Assembly: GCF_000264945.2 (NCBI RefSeq)
Contig: NZ_CP013070.1
Location: 3,428,501 to 3,492,500 of the forward strand
Origin: Sphingobium indicum B90A
GTDB taxonomy: Bacteria; Pseudomonadota; Alphaproteobacteria; Sphingomonadales; Sphingomonadaceae
Direction of reading: 5' to 3'
DNA: 64,000 nt
Positions 37,963 through 46,953 of the stretch are shown here, in pieces (the first letter of the stretch is position 1; every line of letters begins with the position of its first letter). Below the pieces are notes generated by a model. The model searched no databases. It was not told the origin of the DNA and saw only the letters and a program-made list of their open reading frames with translations. The position numbers and the translations under genes are program-made.

Positions 37963-40320
37963 TCAGTAGAGGGGTTCATCATCAGCCGGCTCGATCAGGT
38001 TGGTTCCGGCGAGGGCACCCACGAAGCGGCTGGCTTTCTGCGCGGCCTTGCCGGCGTTCTGGCTTACCGATGCGCGGCGAGCCTTCTCGCGGCTGATCGC
38101 CCGCATGGCTTCGGCGAGCGTCTTCGGGTCAGGCTCCCCGAGTATCTCCGCGATGCGGTTGTTGACGGCGGCGCCTCCCTCTTCGCCACGGGCAAGAGCG
38201 CTTAGGACGCCACGGACCCCGGCGCCTGGGTGGCCGGTGATGGCCTGGAGGATGCCTTTAGCGCCCTCCTCGATCGCCCGGTCCTGCTCGTTGGCATTAG
38301 GAGCTCGGTCGCTCGAACCGCCCCGTATGGCGCGATAAGTACGGTTGGCCTCCTGCTCTGGCTCTAGGCGGCCATAGAGGGCTCCGGCGGCCTCTGGGCC
38401 GTGGACGGTCTCGATTGCTGCACGCTTGCCTGTGGCCCCCGCGAGACGGTTTGCAGCGTCCCCATAGTCCGGCGTCTTTTGGACGTTCTCGGCAAGGCCC
38501 GAACGATGCCCAAGGCGGAAATGATCGAGCTGACTTCCCGTCATGCCCTCCATTCGACTGGCGGCGTCAGTGGCATCCGCTCGCGCCATTTCTTCGCCGA
38601 GCTCGAGAGCCTTTCGGTTCTGGACCGGCCCTGCGTAGGCCTCTCTCGCAGGCTTCCAGTAGGGGTTGAGGCCCTCGGGAGGGACCGAAGAGCGCCAAGC
38701 GTTCCCGGCCGCCTCTTCGGCTTCCCCGTGGAGCCGCTGGCCCGTCCAAGGTCCCGGAGTGTCGAGGCGGATCGGCAGACTGTTGCCCATCCCTAGAGGC
38801 ATCAATGCATGGCCCGCAAGCATATCGGTCCCAATGGATGTAGGGACGTTGGCGGCCTCATGGGTAGCCGGCGGGTTGAACCGAGGGCCGCTTCCGTCCC
38901 CATCCATGAGGTCGAGGAGCCGAGACCTGATCGCCACTGAGCCACGCATATCACGGGTCGCGTCGACGGTTGCGAAGGGCGATTGGCCGCCGAATACAGC
39001 ATCATCCAACGCCGTCTTCGCGTAGTCATACGTCTGCATCGTAGGGACCTGTCCGACCTCCCAGACGCCGCCCGGACGTTCGATGAGCCCTTTAGCAAAG
39101 GGCGCAATCCCTTCGTTCTCAAGCGCCGTAGTGGCCCGCTGCATCGCCTGCTTACCGGCCGGCCGACTGAAGAGCTCTTGCAACTCCTGAGCCACGGGGA
39201 TCGGCTGAGCGTTGGAAATCTCATACAGAGGGGCGGCTGCGGCCCTGGCTTGGGCGCTTAGCTGTTCCGCCTGCCGCTCGACGTTCCCGACAGGACCCAG
39301 AGAAGCCGCTATGTGATCGACGGTCCGAGCGGCCTCCTGCTGCTTTCTTTCGTCCACGAGCTGGCGGACCCGCGACGTCGCTGGCCCAGGGGCACGGACA
39401 GCCGAGGCAAACCGACGTCGCAAGGTGTCCTCGGTGTCCGCTGCAACCGCCGGGACCCCCAAGGCCTGCCGGCGCTGGACCTCTTCGGCGACTTGAGGAG
39501 CCCTGAGGGGCCTCCCTGTCTGCGGATGGGAAATGGCGCCGATTTCCCGCCCGAGCTGAGCATTAGCGGCCGCTTGGACGGGGTCCCTAGCGAGCTGGCG
39601 GCCCTCTGCGGCAATCCAGTTTCCGAGGTTACCCGGAACGTGATCGCTCAGGCCTTCGAGGCCCCTGCCGATCATGCCGGTGACCGGGCGAGCTATAGGC
39701 CTGACTATGGGCGCAGCAACTTTCCCGGCGACGTTGAGCGCATAAGGAAGGCCCAAGCCTACAGCCGCGCTGGTCACGCCTGAGCTGATTGTGTCGGCTG
39801 CACGTCCTAGAAGCGTCTCGTCCTTGGACGACATGGCGCCGGAGAGTGCCCCGTAGGCCCCCGCCGTCTTCATGCCGGCCTTGGCCTTCTGGAAGAGGGT
39901 GGCGCCCTTGGCGATCTTCGTCGCCGGGAGCGTGAGACCGCCGACAATTCCCGCCCCAGCAGCTACGTTCGCTGCCGTGGGATGCGCCTCGCTGGCTGCC
40001 TTTTGTCGCGCTTCTTGGAACGCCTGCCCACGACTGTAGGCCTTCATCGGCTCGAAATCCTCCGAGGCACTGAAGGGAGCCCGGACGGCGTTAAGGAGCA
40101 CCTCTCGCCCGCCACGGACCGCACCCGCCGCACCGGGGATCATCGCGTCCAAATAGTTGCCCGCGATGCCGGCGAGAGTGTCTTTGGTCGATCTTGGCGG
40201 CGCCGGGTGTGCCTGAACGTGAGCCTGTGCTCTCCGCAAAACCTCGTCACGGCTAGCCCCCTGCGGGGCCTCCACCGTCAACGTTCTGCCGTCCGGAGTT
40301 GTGATCCTAAAACGCGGCAT
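37963..40320 (-). CDS. Large phage virion protein, probable DNA-ejection (internal virion) protein
   Basis: A 785-residue protein. The N terminus RFRITTPDGRTLTVEAPQGA followed by RDEVLRRAQAHVQAHP is the small beta domain often seen at the start of podovirus internal or ejection proteins. The middle is alanine- and glycine-rich with amphipathic and hydrophobic stretches (TAANVAAGAGIVGGLTLPAT), and long helical regions follow. It has no enzyme motif. It overlaps the upstream 200-aa gene by one nucleotide (TGATG). It is the last of three co-transcribed structural genes. The function is inferred from composition, size and context. Confidence 0.65.
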   Translation of the reverse strand: MPRFRITTPDGRTLTVEAPQGASRDEVLRRAQAHVQAHPAPPRSTKDTLAGIAGNYLDAMIPGAAGAVRGGREVLLNAVRAPFSASEDFEPMKAYSRGQAFQEARQKAASEAHPTAANVAAGAGIVGGLTLPATKIAKGATLFQKAKAGMKTAGAYGALSGAMSSKDETLLGRAADTISSGVTSAAVGLGLPYALNVAGKVAAPIVRPIARPVTGMIGRGLEGLSDHVPGNLGNWIAAEGRQLARDPVQAAANAQLGREIGAISHPQTGRPLRAPQVAEEVQRRQALGVPAVAADTEDTLRRRFASAVRAPGPATSRVRQLVDERKQQEAARTVDHIAASLGPVGNVERQAEQLSAQARAAAAPLYEISNAQPIPVAQELQELFSRPAGKQAMQRATTALENEGIAPFAKGLIERPGGVWEVGQVPTMQTYDYAKTALDDAVFGGQSPFATVDATRDMRGSVAIRSRLLDLMDGDGSGPRFNPPATHEAANVPTSIGTDMLAGHALMPLGMGNSLPIRLDTPGPWTGQRLHGEAEEAAGNAWRSSVPPEGLNPYWKPAREAYAGPVQNRKALELGEEMARADATDAASRMEGMTGSQLDHFRLGHRSGLAENVQKTPDYGDAANRLAGATGKRAAIETVHGPEAAGALYGRLEPEQEANRTYRAIRGGSSDRAPNANEQDRAIEEGAKGILQAITGHPGAGVRGVLSALARGEEGGAAVNNRIAEILGEPDPKTLAEAMRAISREKARRASVSQNAGKAAQKASRFVGALAGTNLIEPADDEPLY

Positions 40321-40922
40321 CAGCGTTCCTCTCGGATGGTCCAGCCGCCGGACGACGGTGCTGGCCTGCGGGGCGGAGCCTTGGGAAGACCCAGTTGCTT
40401 CGAGTAGGAGTCGCGGCTGGTGTCCAAGAATACCTGGAGGTTCCGAAGGGCCTCTTCGTTGGCGCCGTCGAAACTCCACCTGTCCGGAACGCCCTGAAGC
40501 GCCAGCCTGCTCTCGAAGTCCGACATGGTGCCTTCACCGGGCTTGTGGTTCGCTTGCCGTATCATCTGCCGGAGAGGGGCTACAGCGGCGTCAAACTGAG
40601 CGTTCCGCTGGCTCGGGAGGTATTCCCGTAGGGACTGGACGGGGCCGGCGCCCTTCAGGTTGGCATCGTATAGGGTCTTAACACGGTCCAAATGCGGCTG
40701 GACGCGGCCAATAAGAGCCAAGGCCGACCTTGCTTTGTCACGGGAAGTCTTCAGCTCCAACCGTTCCTCATCGGTTTGTCGTGGTTGCCCGTTGGGGCTG
40801 AGAGCGGTCGTCTTGGATACGCCCTGACTGCGATATGCCTGGAGCCGTTGGGCAAGGTCGGGCGGGAGGGCGCCCCGGCGTTCCAGTTCCAGAAGAGCCT
40901 CCAATTTCGGATCGGCTGCCAT
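40320..40922 (-). CDS. Phage structural protein
   Basis: A 200-residue, highly helical, charged protein (KLEALLELERRGALPPDLAQ at the N terminus, YLPSQRNAQFDAAVAPLRQM in the middle, proline-rich C terminus). No enzyme motif is seen. Such proteins flank ejection proteins in podovirus genomes. It starts 2 nt after the 305-aa gene ends and overlaps the next gene by one nucleotide, indicating an operon. Confidence 0.6.
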   Translation of the reverse strand: MAADPKLEALLELERRGALPPDLAQRLQAYRSQGVSKTTALSPNGQPRQTDEERLELKTSRDKARSALALIGRVQPHLDRVKTLYDANLKGAGPVQSLREYLPSQRNAQFDAAVAPLRQMIRQANHKPGEGTMSDFESRLALQGVPDRWSFDGANEEALRNLQVFLDTSRDSYSKQLGLPKAPPRRPAPSSGGWTIREER

Positions 40923-40924
40923 GT

Positions 40925-41842
40925 TTAATTGCCTCTAAGAAATGAAATGAGATCGGCGGTTGATTGTTGGCTGGGTGCCGACTTCCCCCGGCGGCCACCG
41001 CTGCCCCCGGCTTTACGCAGGCCCAATGCCTCGCTGGCTATGCCGATCCGGGCTTGCCCTTGAGCAGTTGCGGCAGCCGATCTGGCCTCGTAGATTCCCG
41101 TGCGGCGCCTGCGGTCCTCATCAACGATGTCCCGGTGCTCCTCGGCATTGGCAGAGTTGGCGGCCGCCTGAGCCCTTGTGAGAGCTTGGGATACCGTCAT
41201 GCCCATATTGGACGTGAGGGACCCATAGGTCGGGCTATATTCCCTCGGCATTGCGTCAGGGTCGACCCCGTAGAAATGCGGGTTCTGCAAGACGTCCTGA
41301 TAGGCTGCCGGTCGATCGGCCTCGGGGAGCTGCGAGATGGCGTACATGACCCGGCCGTTGATGTCGGCCACGTCCTTCTGCTTCGTCCGCTTGTTCTCGT
41401 TGTACTCCACGAACTCCTTGACGGGCTTGTAGCTACGCTCGCCAGTCTGCGGGTCCGTGTAAATCTCGAAGGCATCATCGGGTCCGCCGAGGACCGGGCG
41501 GCCCTCCTGGCGGAGGTCCTGCTGAAGGCCGTAGAGGTTACGGGCTGCCGCCCCTAAACCGTCGCCGAAGTTCAGACCCTGCCCCATGCCTGCGGCGATC
41601 GCCAGGAAGGATTCTTTCCGGTGATCCTTGTCGAACAGGCTGGCCCTCCGGGCTGCCGGAGGAGGAGCCTTAGGGAGATCGGCGACAATCGGGGGCGTCT
41701 GTCCTACCGGAGGCAGCTCGGGTAAATCGAAGGACCCAACGCCTGACGGCAGTCTAGAAGGAGGAGGCTTTGGGAGGTTAATGACCGGATTTTGCGCGGC
41801 GGTCGTGTCGCGGTTCTGGCCGAAGAGGCCGAAGAAAGACAT
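40925..41842 (-). CDS. Phage structural protein
   Basis: A 305-residue protein with a proline-rich N-terminal 70 residues (LPKPPPSRLPSGVGSFDLPE), a glycine-containing region (AIAAGMGQGLNFGDGLGAAA), and an alanine- and glutamine-rich helical second half. It heads the three-gene virion block. No capsid, portal or tail signature is present; it is probably another internal virion or adaptor component. Confidence 0.55.
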   Translation of the reverse strand: MSFFGLFGQNRDTTAAQNPVINLPKPPPSRLPSGVGSFDLPELPPVGQTPPIVADLPKAPPPAARRASLFDKDHRKESFLAIAAGMGQGLNFGDGLGAAARNLYGLQQDLRQEGRPVLGGPDDAFEIYTDPQTGERSYKPVKEFVEYNENKRTKQKDVADINGRVMYAISQLPEADRPAAYQDVLQNPHFYGVDPDAMPREYSPTYGSLTSNMGMTVSQALTRAQAAANSANAEEHRDIVDEDRRRRTGIYEARSAAATAQGQARIGIASEALGLRKAGGSGGRRGKSAPSQQSTADLISFLRGN

Positions 41843-41899
41843 GGGCGTCCTTAGTGTAATTGTCGTTGGGGAAGCGCGAGGGCGCTGATGGGGCGGAGG

Positions 41900-42382
41900 C
41901 TACGAGCGGTAACGCGTGCCCCGATATGCCGGCGAGGTCTTGAGGTTGATCCACTCGGTACGCCTGCCCGAAAACTTGGCAGGGTACTCAGGGACCTCCC
42001 CGTTTTCGTCGAGCGTGAGATAAAGCCTGCGGTCCGTGGGGGCCGCATCGGGGAAGAACTCCATCGCAGTTTTCTTCGCCCAACTCGCCAGAGCTTGCCC
42101 TCTGTAACGGTCCGTTGCCATGGTGAAGTACCAGACGCCGACAGGGGAAAGGATGGTCGCGTCCTTCTGGCCTTCTTCGGTGTCCTCTAGACACTCCATC
42201 CGGGCATGTGCAGGAAAATCCGTGGAGAAGGCGCGCGCCGCATGAGACGCCGGAAATCCCAAGGCGTCGTTGATGTCTTCGAGAGCGAACCACGGGACCC
42301 GATCGACGGTGACGATACGGATGAGGTGTTTCTTGAACGTGAGAGTTTGCGCGGCCCAGTGAGAGGCCGAAGGGGTAGTCAT
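41900..42382 (-). CDS. Bro-N domain (phage antirepressor-like) protein
   Basis: A 160-residue protein with the Bro-N pattern: IRIVTVDRVPWFALEDINDA at the N terminus, then DATILSPVGVWYFTMATDRY and ASWAKKTAMEFFPDA. Bro-N proteins bind DNA and act as antirepressors or regulators in phages. Here it lies directly upstream of structural genes rather than in a control region. The C-terminal ~40 residues (TLDENGEVPEYPAKFSGRRT) are not a recognised partner domain. Confidence 0.75.
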   Translation of the reverse strand: MTTPSASHWAAQTLTFKKHLIRIVTVDRVPWFALEDINDALGFPASHAARAFSTDFPAHARMECLEDTEEGQKDATILSPVGVWYFTMATDRYRGQALASWAKKTAMEFFPDAAPTDRRLYLTLDENGEVPEYPAKFSGRRTEWINLKTSPAYRGTRYRS

Positions 42383-42536
42383 AGGTATTCTGTTTGAGGT
42401 TGATGGGGGTGTCCTCCACCTAAGGAGGAGCGGCGAGCCCTGGGGTCCTACTAGGGACCGGCAGGAATTTGATTGCCCAGGAGGGGCTTTCTTCCCGACC
42501 CAAACATGGGTCAGATGGAACCGTCATGGGCAGGAT

Positions 42537-43049
42537 GGGACCCAAAAAGGGGACCCGGAAAGGGACCCGTAGCTAGGTTATGGAGCGGTGAGGCTCTGGC
42601 GGGCTGTGGAGAAGCGAGGCAAGGAGTGCCTGCGCCGAATGGTCGGACGCCTCGTAACTCTAAGGACAAGCTATCATCACTTTTACATCCATCGCCGCCT
42701 ACCTAATTCAAAATCCAGTGGTAGCGGCGAAATTGATCGGACTGGCTATTGTCTTGATTGAAGCTCCACTTGTGGTTCTAAAATACAAGACAGCCAAGTT
42801 GACTGCCCGCGCAGACTAACGCGGTGGGGCGGGACCGGGCGGCAACCTGGTCCCAAACCTCACGAGAGCATCCACCCGATTAAATCCGCCAGAAAACTCA
42901 GGGAAACCGTGTGTTTGCTTGAGGTCTGACGCCCGCGTGAGCGCCTTAGCGAAGCCGCCAGTTTCGAACCGGATTTCGTCCAACGGCCCAGGGGGAGCCC
43001 GCTGGAGCGGAAGGGGACCCGTAGGGACCCAAAGGCCGGCAGGGGACCC
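42537..43049. repeat. Six direct GGGACCC repeats
   Basis: GGGACCC occurs at 42537-42543, 42550-42556, 42562-42568, 43014-43020, 43024-43030 and 43043-43049, in two clusters of three. Spacing is 10-19 bp within clusters. Four of the copies are followed by GTA, GTG or GGA, and related GGGACCG words occur nearby. All are on the same strand. Confidence 0.7.
42673..42819 (+). CDS. Small membrane protein-like ORF with ATC in the start position
   Basis: A 48-codon frame reads ITFTSIAAYLIQNPVVAAKL, then IGLAIVLIEAPLVVLKY and a basic tail KTAKLTARAD. AAGGA (42662-42666) lies 6 nt before an ATC at 42673, where an ATG would be expected; a TAA precedes in frame at 42661. One hydrophobic helix with a basic tail is holin-like in outline. 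It is either started at a rare codon or is an inactivated gene. Confidence 0.4.
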   Translation: MITFTSIAAYLIQNPVVAAKLIGLAIVLIEAPLVVLKYKTAKLTARAD

Positions 43050-43279
43050 GTGAAGGTGGGCAGGCGATCTTGGCGGGACCGGGAGGAGCCCTGCCCACCC
43101 TTCCGTCCTGCTGCGCCGGTTTTAGAATGTCTGAGGCATTTAGGCATCCGGCGGCCGGCTGTGCAGCTCTCCAGCCTAGACATTCAAACCCCCGCCCGAC
43201 TGTCCACTAAGGTACACCCATACGCGACGTACACTTGGTACGCCGCTGAGTGTGTTTTTAGGGTGGTTTGCAAATTTAG

Positions 43280-43308
43280 TTGACACTCTGCCGACAGGGT
43301 CTTAGACC
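43280..43308 (+). promoter_or_regulatory. Possible promoter of the serine recombinase gene
   Basis: TTGACA at 43280-43285, a 17-nt spacer and TAGACC at 43303-43308 resemble a sigma-70 type promoter with a weak -10 box, 31 nt before the start codon. Confidence 0.35.
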
Positions 43309-43338
43309 TTAGTGCACACAGCAAGGAGCTACACTCCC

Positions 43339-43899
43339 ATGAGCATGATCGGCTACGCCCGCGTTTCCACCTCCAGCCAATCCACGGACATCCAAGTTAC
43401 CAAGCTGAAGGAGGCGGGGTGCAGCGTCGTCCGCATGGAGAAGGTGTCCGGCCGGAGCCGCGAGGGCCGCTCGGAGCTGGAGACCATCATGGACTTCATT
43501 CAGGCCGGGGACACGTTGGTGGTGGCGAAGCTGGACCGGCTGGGCCGATCGACCCGCGACGTGCTCAACCTCGTCCATGAGTTAGAGGAGCGTGGGGCGG
43601 CCCTGCGGGTTCTGGAGCCAGCCGTCGACACGTCGGGACCGATGGGCAAGGTCGTGCTGACGGTCCTAGGCATGGTCTCGGAGATGGAGCTGGGCTTCAT
43701 CCGTGAGCGCCAAAAAGACGGCATCGAGAAAGCGAAGATCGAAGGGCGCTATAAGGGCCGGCCGGTCACGCTGGACGCGGCTGAGCTTCGGCGGCTTAAG
43801 GAGGAGGGACTAGGCGCAACCGAGATTGCCCGCCGCATGAACTGTTCCCGGAGTGCCGTCTACAAGGTGCTCGGCGGAAGCGAGGCGGCTCCTTCGTGA
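43339..43899 (+). CDS. Small serine recombinase (resolvase/invertase family)
   Basis: A 186-residue protein. Catalytic Ser lies in MIGYARVSTSSQ, the conserved Arg pair in KLDRLGRSTRDVL, and the C-terminal HTH in LKEEGLGATEIARRMNCSRS. It would resolve or invert DNA at short sites, perhaps within the repeat-rich region just upstream. AAGGAG lies 10 nt before the ATG at 43339. It is read opposite to the surrounding genes. A separate truncated resolvase at 51913 is a different protein. Confidence 0.92.
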   Translation: MSMIGYARVSTSSQSTDIQVTKLKEAGCSVVRMEKVSGRSREGRSELETIMDFIQAGDTLVVAKLDRLGRSTRDVLNLVHELEERGAALRVLEPAVDTSGPMGKVVLTVLGMVSEMELGFIRERQKDGIEKAKIEGRYKGRPVTLDAAELRRLKEEGLGATEIARRMNCSRSAVYKVLGGSEAAPS

Positions 43900-44016
43900 C
43901 CGAAAATAATCGGGTATCTATTAAGCGCCTCATGTGTCCTATTTGGCTAATACACCTAGTAGCTTGCGCCTAATCCTGTGCTGATTTTACCCGGATATTT
44001 TGTGAGGAGGTCGACG

Positions 44017-45753
44017 CTACAGGGGCGCCGGGGATGATGCTGAGGAGGGGCCGAAAGAGAAGCGCTCGATAGGGACGCGTCGGACCCTCAAAGCCCTCGT
44101 AGTCACCTCAATACCCCGCCGATCTGCCCAGGTCCGGAAATCATCCCGCCGGAGCACCTTAGCGAGGGCGTCGGTAGTCTGGAGGCCCAGAGCGGCCCTC
44201 AAGGCTGCCTTGGAGATTTCCCCCAACCCTCCCTCTCCGAAACACCGTTCAAGCTCCTGCGCGACCCGAAGGGCGCTGCCTTTCAGCCTCAAGTCCTCCG
44301 GGGTCCATTCAACTACCTCGGCGGCCGGGAAGGTCTCCTGGAGAATGCCCTTGGCGTTGGGTCCTAGCTTGCCGATCAGGAACACTTCACATTCTCCACA
44401 GACGCCTCCGGAGCCCTGCCGTACCGAGGCGCGGCAGATGGCTTGGAGAAGGTTGTGCTTGTGCTCTCCGGCCCTGATGGCGTCGATAGTTCCCTTATCC
44501 GCAGCCGTTTCGATCGTGCCGCCGGCCGCGAGGTGGAGAGCGGTGTAGGCCGGCTGAGGCAGCGTCCAGAGGCCGAGGACCATGACCTTGCGGATGTCTC
44601 GGTATTCGTTGGTGCCATGGTGATTTCCCCAATGAAGGGCAGCAAGCCGCTCAGGGCAGGCTACGTGGTCGCACAGGTCCTTGAAGGCATCGAAGCCGTC
44701 CGAAGCCCGAGCTTTAGGATGAATGATCAGCCACCGCTCACTCGGGGCGCTTGCGTTGATGATGGAAGCGGCGGCCGCCATGATCTCTCTGCGGGCTCTC
44801 GGGTCCTTCAAGGTCGATCGGCTGGCAGCGCGGTCCCAATGATGCAGGGTCAAACGGCTGTAGTCCGTGGGAGTGGCTGGGAGCCGCAGAAGGAGACCGA
44901 TGGCCTCCATGGCCTTATAGGTTTCCCGGACCCTGCCCGAGGCGTCGAGGATGAGAGCCGGTGCAAAATCTTCGGGAAGCGGTGAGCCCCCGCCGGAAAG
45001 GTAAAGGCCCTTGCTGCCTCCGTTGACGGTGACCGCCTGCCGGCCCGCCAAGCCCTGAAGTGGCGCCCAGCGCTCCGCCGCTGCCAGCCCCAGATGATCC
45101 CTGAGGGTCATGTAGGCGCTGCCGGCCGAGGTCGGAACCTCAACGGCCTGGAAGTCACTCGCCGCCTCCAAGGGTGCCGCGAGAGCCTCAAGGGCCTCTG
45201 CCTGTGCCGGATGGATCGGGCGAAGCTCCTCTAGGGCGCTAACGAGGGTGTCCTTTCGGATCGTCGCGGGGCTCGATGGCAGGAACGCTTCGTCCCATAC
45301 CCTGAGGACCCTTGGGCGCCCCTGAAAATGTAGGCTCGCTGCTTCCGCAAATGAGCCCCCGTGGCAGAGACGCCGGAGCATCTCCTGCGTCGTGAAGAGG
45401 ACGGGAGCGCCCTCAGTATCCGGCCTGCCTCGCTCATTTAGCTCCAGTCCTTTTTGGACGAGGACTGCAAAATCGCACGGCTCTAGGTCCGCCCTATGGA
45501 TGCAACTCTCGATCTCTTTCCTCGTCGACAGAACAACGAGGGCTCCTGAAGGAGGCTGAAAGCTGGAAGACTTCCACGACTTCAAAAAGGCACACAAAGC
45601 GCCAGTCTTTCCTGCCCCAGGGTCAAACGACGCCACGAGAAAAGACCGTGTCTTGATTTCACCGCTAAGAAGTTGACGCATAGCCGTTAAGGCCGGCCGG
45701 AGCTGAGTAGAAGCCGCAGGGCACATAAGGGCTCCTGAAGGTGTATCACTCAT
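44017..45753 (-). CDS. P-loop NTPase, helicase-like prophage protein
   Basis: A 578-residue protein with Walker A FDPGAGKTGA near residue 45, a motif Ia-like VVLSTRKEIESC, and a Walker B-like VLRVWDEAFLP near 152. Further SF2-like features are not clear (RWLIIHPKA and GLWTLPQPAYTALHLA could be later motifs). The C terminus has an HTH-like stretch (AALRAALGLQTTDALAKVLR). It may be the prophage replication helicase. No primase, polymerase or loader is adjacent. Confidence 0.65.
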   Translation of the reverse strand: MSDTPSGALMCPAASTQLRPALTAMRQLLSGEIKTRSFLVASFDPGAGKTGALCAFLKSWKSSSFQPPSGALVVLSTRKEIESCIHRADLEPCDFAVLVQKGLELNERGRPDTEGAPVLFTTQEMLRRLCHGGSFAEAASLHFQGRPRVLRVWDEAFLPSSPATIRKDTLVSALEELRPIHPAQAEALEALAAPLEAASDFQAVEVPTSAGSAYMTLRDHLGLAAAERWAPLQGLAGRQAVTVNGGSKGLYLSGGGSPLPEDFAPALILDASGRVRETYKAMEAIGLLLRLPATPTDYSRLTLHHWDRAASRSTLKDPRARREIMAAAASIINASAPSERWLIIHPKARASDGFDAFKDLCDHVACPERLAALHWGNHHGTNEYRDIRKVMVLGLWTLPQPAYTALHLAAGGTIETAADKGTIDAIRAGEHKHNLLQAICRASVRQGSGGVCGECEVFLIGKLGPNAKGILQETFPAAEVVEWTPEDLRLKGSALRVAQELERCFGEGGLGEISKAALRAALGLQTTDALAKVLRRDDFRTWADRRGIEVTTRALRVRRVPIERFSFGPSSASSPAPL

Positions 45754-46106
45754 GGAGAATTTCTTTATTGATCAAATGCTAGGTACCTAAAGCGCTTCAA
45801 GAACCCTAAGAGACCCTATAGGGATATTGGAGGGGTTCTTTGTCTGTCCGGTCCAATTCCACCGAAGGAGGGGGACGCAGACGGCGCTTTCCCTATGTGA
45901 GGACTAATGTTTTGCCGTCCGAGCCGTTAGCCCGCTGAGCCAGCTATCCATATGTCCGCACTAATTGCTGCCTTTAGGCAATATCACTTGGTTTTCTGCG
46001 GTTTTCTCTAGGGATCGACCGGAGCGCCGAAATCATGTGTTGCTGACGTCGCGTCCCCATTCGCCCTCATTTAGGCGCCGCCGGATTTCGGGTGGGGGAC
46101 GTTCCT
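45754..46106. other. Gene-free control region between helicase-like and regulator genes
   Basis: 350 bp without a convincing gene. It holds nested inverted repeats at 45799-45840 just upstream of the helicase-like gene, and otherwise AT-mixed sequence. It could be the early promoter/operator region of the prophage. Confidence 0.45.
45799..45840. promoter_or_regulatory. Nested inverted repeats, candidate operator or attenuator
   Basis: Outer arms AAGAACCC (45799-45806) and GGGTTCTT (45833-45840) enclose a perfect palindrome CCCTATAGGG (45814-45823). They lie 46 nt upstream of the minus-strand helicase-like start. Confidence 0.45.
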
Positions 46107-46439
46107 CTAGCCTGCGGCAAACACTTCGAGCAGCTTGCCCCTTATAAATCGCCCTTGCGGGGTTAAATTGATCTTCTCGAAGCCTCTTAAGTTGCCTTCC
46201 ATCACCATGAGGGCGCGGCTGCGGGGCACCCGGGGATTATCCTTTGCTAGAAGGCGCAGGGTCCGCCGCATCCTCAACGGATTTCCATCGGCCATCTCGC
46301 AATAGTGATCGACGGTAAGCCCCTCCTGCCGCATCACCGCTAGAACGATGTCGAGCGTCTCGGCGGTTACGTCCATCCACAGAGCGCCTCGTAGAACGCC
46401 CAAGGCCGACGATAGGGAGCCGATAGGGTCCTCAGTCAT
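46107..46439 (-). CDS. Winged-helix-like prophage regulator (second of pair)
   Basis: A 110-residue protein with helices SAVTAETLDIVLAVM-like and GLTVDHYCEMADGNPLRMRR, and an ending resembling a MarR-type wing and tail (LTPQGRFIRGKLLEVF). Its start overlaps the end of the 125-aa gene by 8 nt, so the two are a coupled pair of likely DNA-binding proteins. The function is not known. Confidence 0.55.
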   Translation of the reverse strand: MTEDPIGSLSSALGVLRGALWMDVTAETLDIVLAVMRQEGLTVDHYCEMADGNPLRMRRTLRLLAKDNPRVPRSRALMVMEGNLRGFEKINLTPQGRFIRGKLLEVFAAG

Positions 46440-46809
46440 CCGCCGGCCCTTGCAGTCCCCTCGCCCGGTCCATGAAGCCTTTGATGACCCTCTCCCCTTT
46501 TTCGGTCAGCACATAGCTGCGAAGGGCCTCGCTGGCTTCACCCGGAACCTCGCGGACCAGTTGATACCGGCCGGACGCCTGCGGAGGCGCCATCAGAGCT
46601 TGGAGGTCCTCCCAAACGGTTGTCTGCGCGTCCTTCGTCACCACCATCAGCTCGGCAAGCGTCGATCCCGGTTTATTGGTGAGCGCCAGAAGCAACCCGA
46701 ACCGCCTGATCGAGATATTGGCGCCGATCGCGGCTCTCAATTCCCCGATTGCTGCTGCATAATTATCCAAGGCACTCACTGACTTCTCCCTGTTGCCTGC
46801 CTGATCCAT
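46432..46809 (-). CDS. Winged-helix-like prophage regulator (first of pair)
   Basis: A 125-residue protein with a MarR-like arrangement: ISIRRFGLLLALTNKPGSTL, a recognition-helix-like KDAQTTVWEDLQALMA, then a wing and YVLTEKGERVIKGFM. It is coupled to the downstream 110-aa gene. It probably controls prophage genes; no operator is assigned. Confidence 0.6.
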   Translation of the reverse strand: MDQAGNREKSVSALDNYAAAIGELRAAIGANISIRRFGLLLALTNKPGSTLAELMVVTKDAQTTVWEDLQALMAPPQASGRYQLVREVPGEASEALRSYVLTEKGERVIKGFMDRARGLQGPADD

Positions 46810-46953
46810 GGCGGCTCCAGCGAGAAAGTGAGTATTTTTCGGGATTGCCGATGTTCTCCAGTCGCGGATGATCTCGGGCAGCCGGCTACCTTGCGGGAGA
46901 CTTGAAGACCCAATAGGAAGCCGCTCGGAACTGACGGACAGGGGGCGACAACG

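Larger units (their letters stand above)
42383..43338. other. About 950-bp region without a canonical gene, repeats and one ATC-started ORF
   Basis: No ordinary ATG/GTG/TTG gene is convincing. The interval holds six copies of GGGACCC (42537-43049), a small membrane-protein-like ORF (42673-42819), and the promoter region of the serine recombinase at its right end. It replaces the place where portal, capsid or tail genes would be expected upstream of ejection genes, so it may be a deletion scar or a replication/recombination region. Confidence 0.6.

Noticed and set aside
41988..42419. 143-codon minus-strand frame overlapping the Bro-N gene
   Set aside because: After its first ~15 codons it runs antiphase to the recognisable Bro-N protein and has Arg-rich shadow composition.
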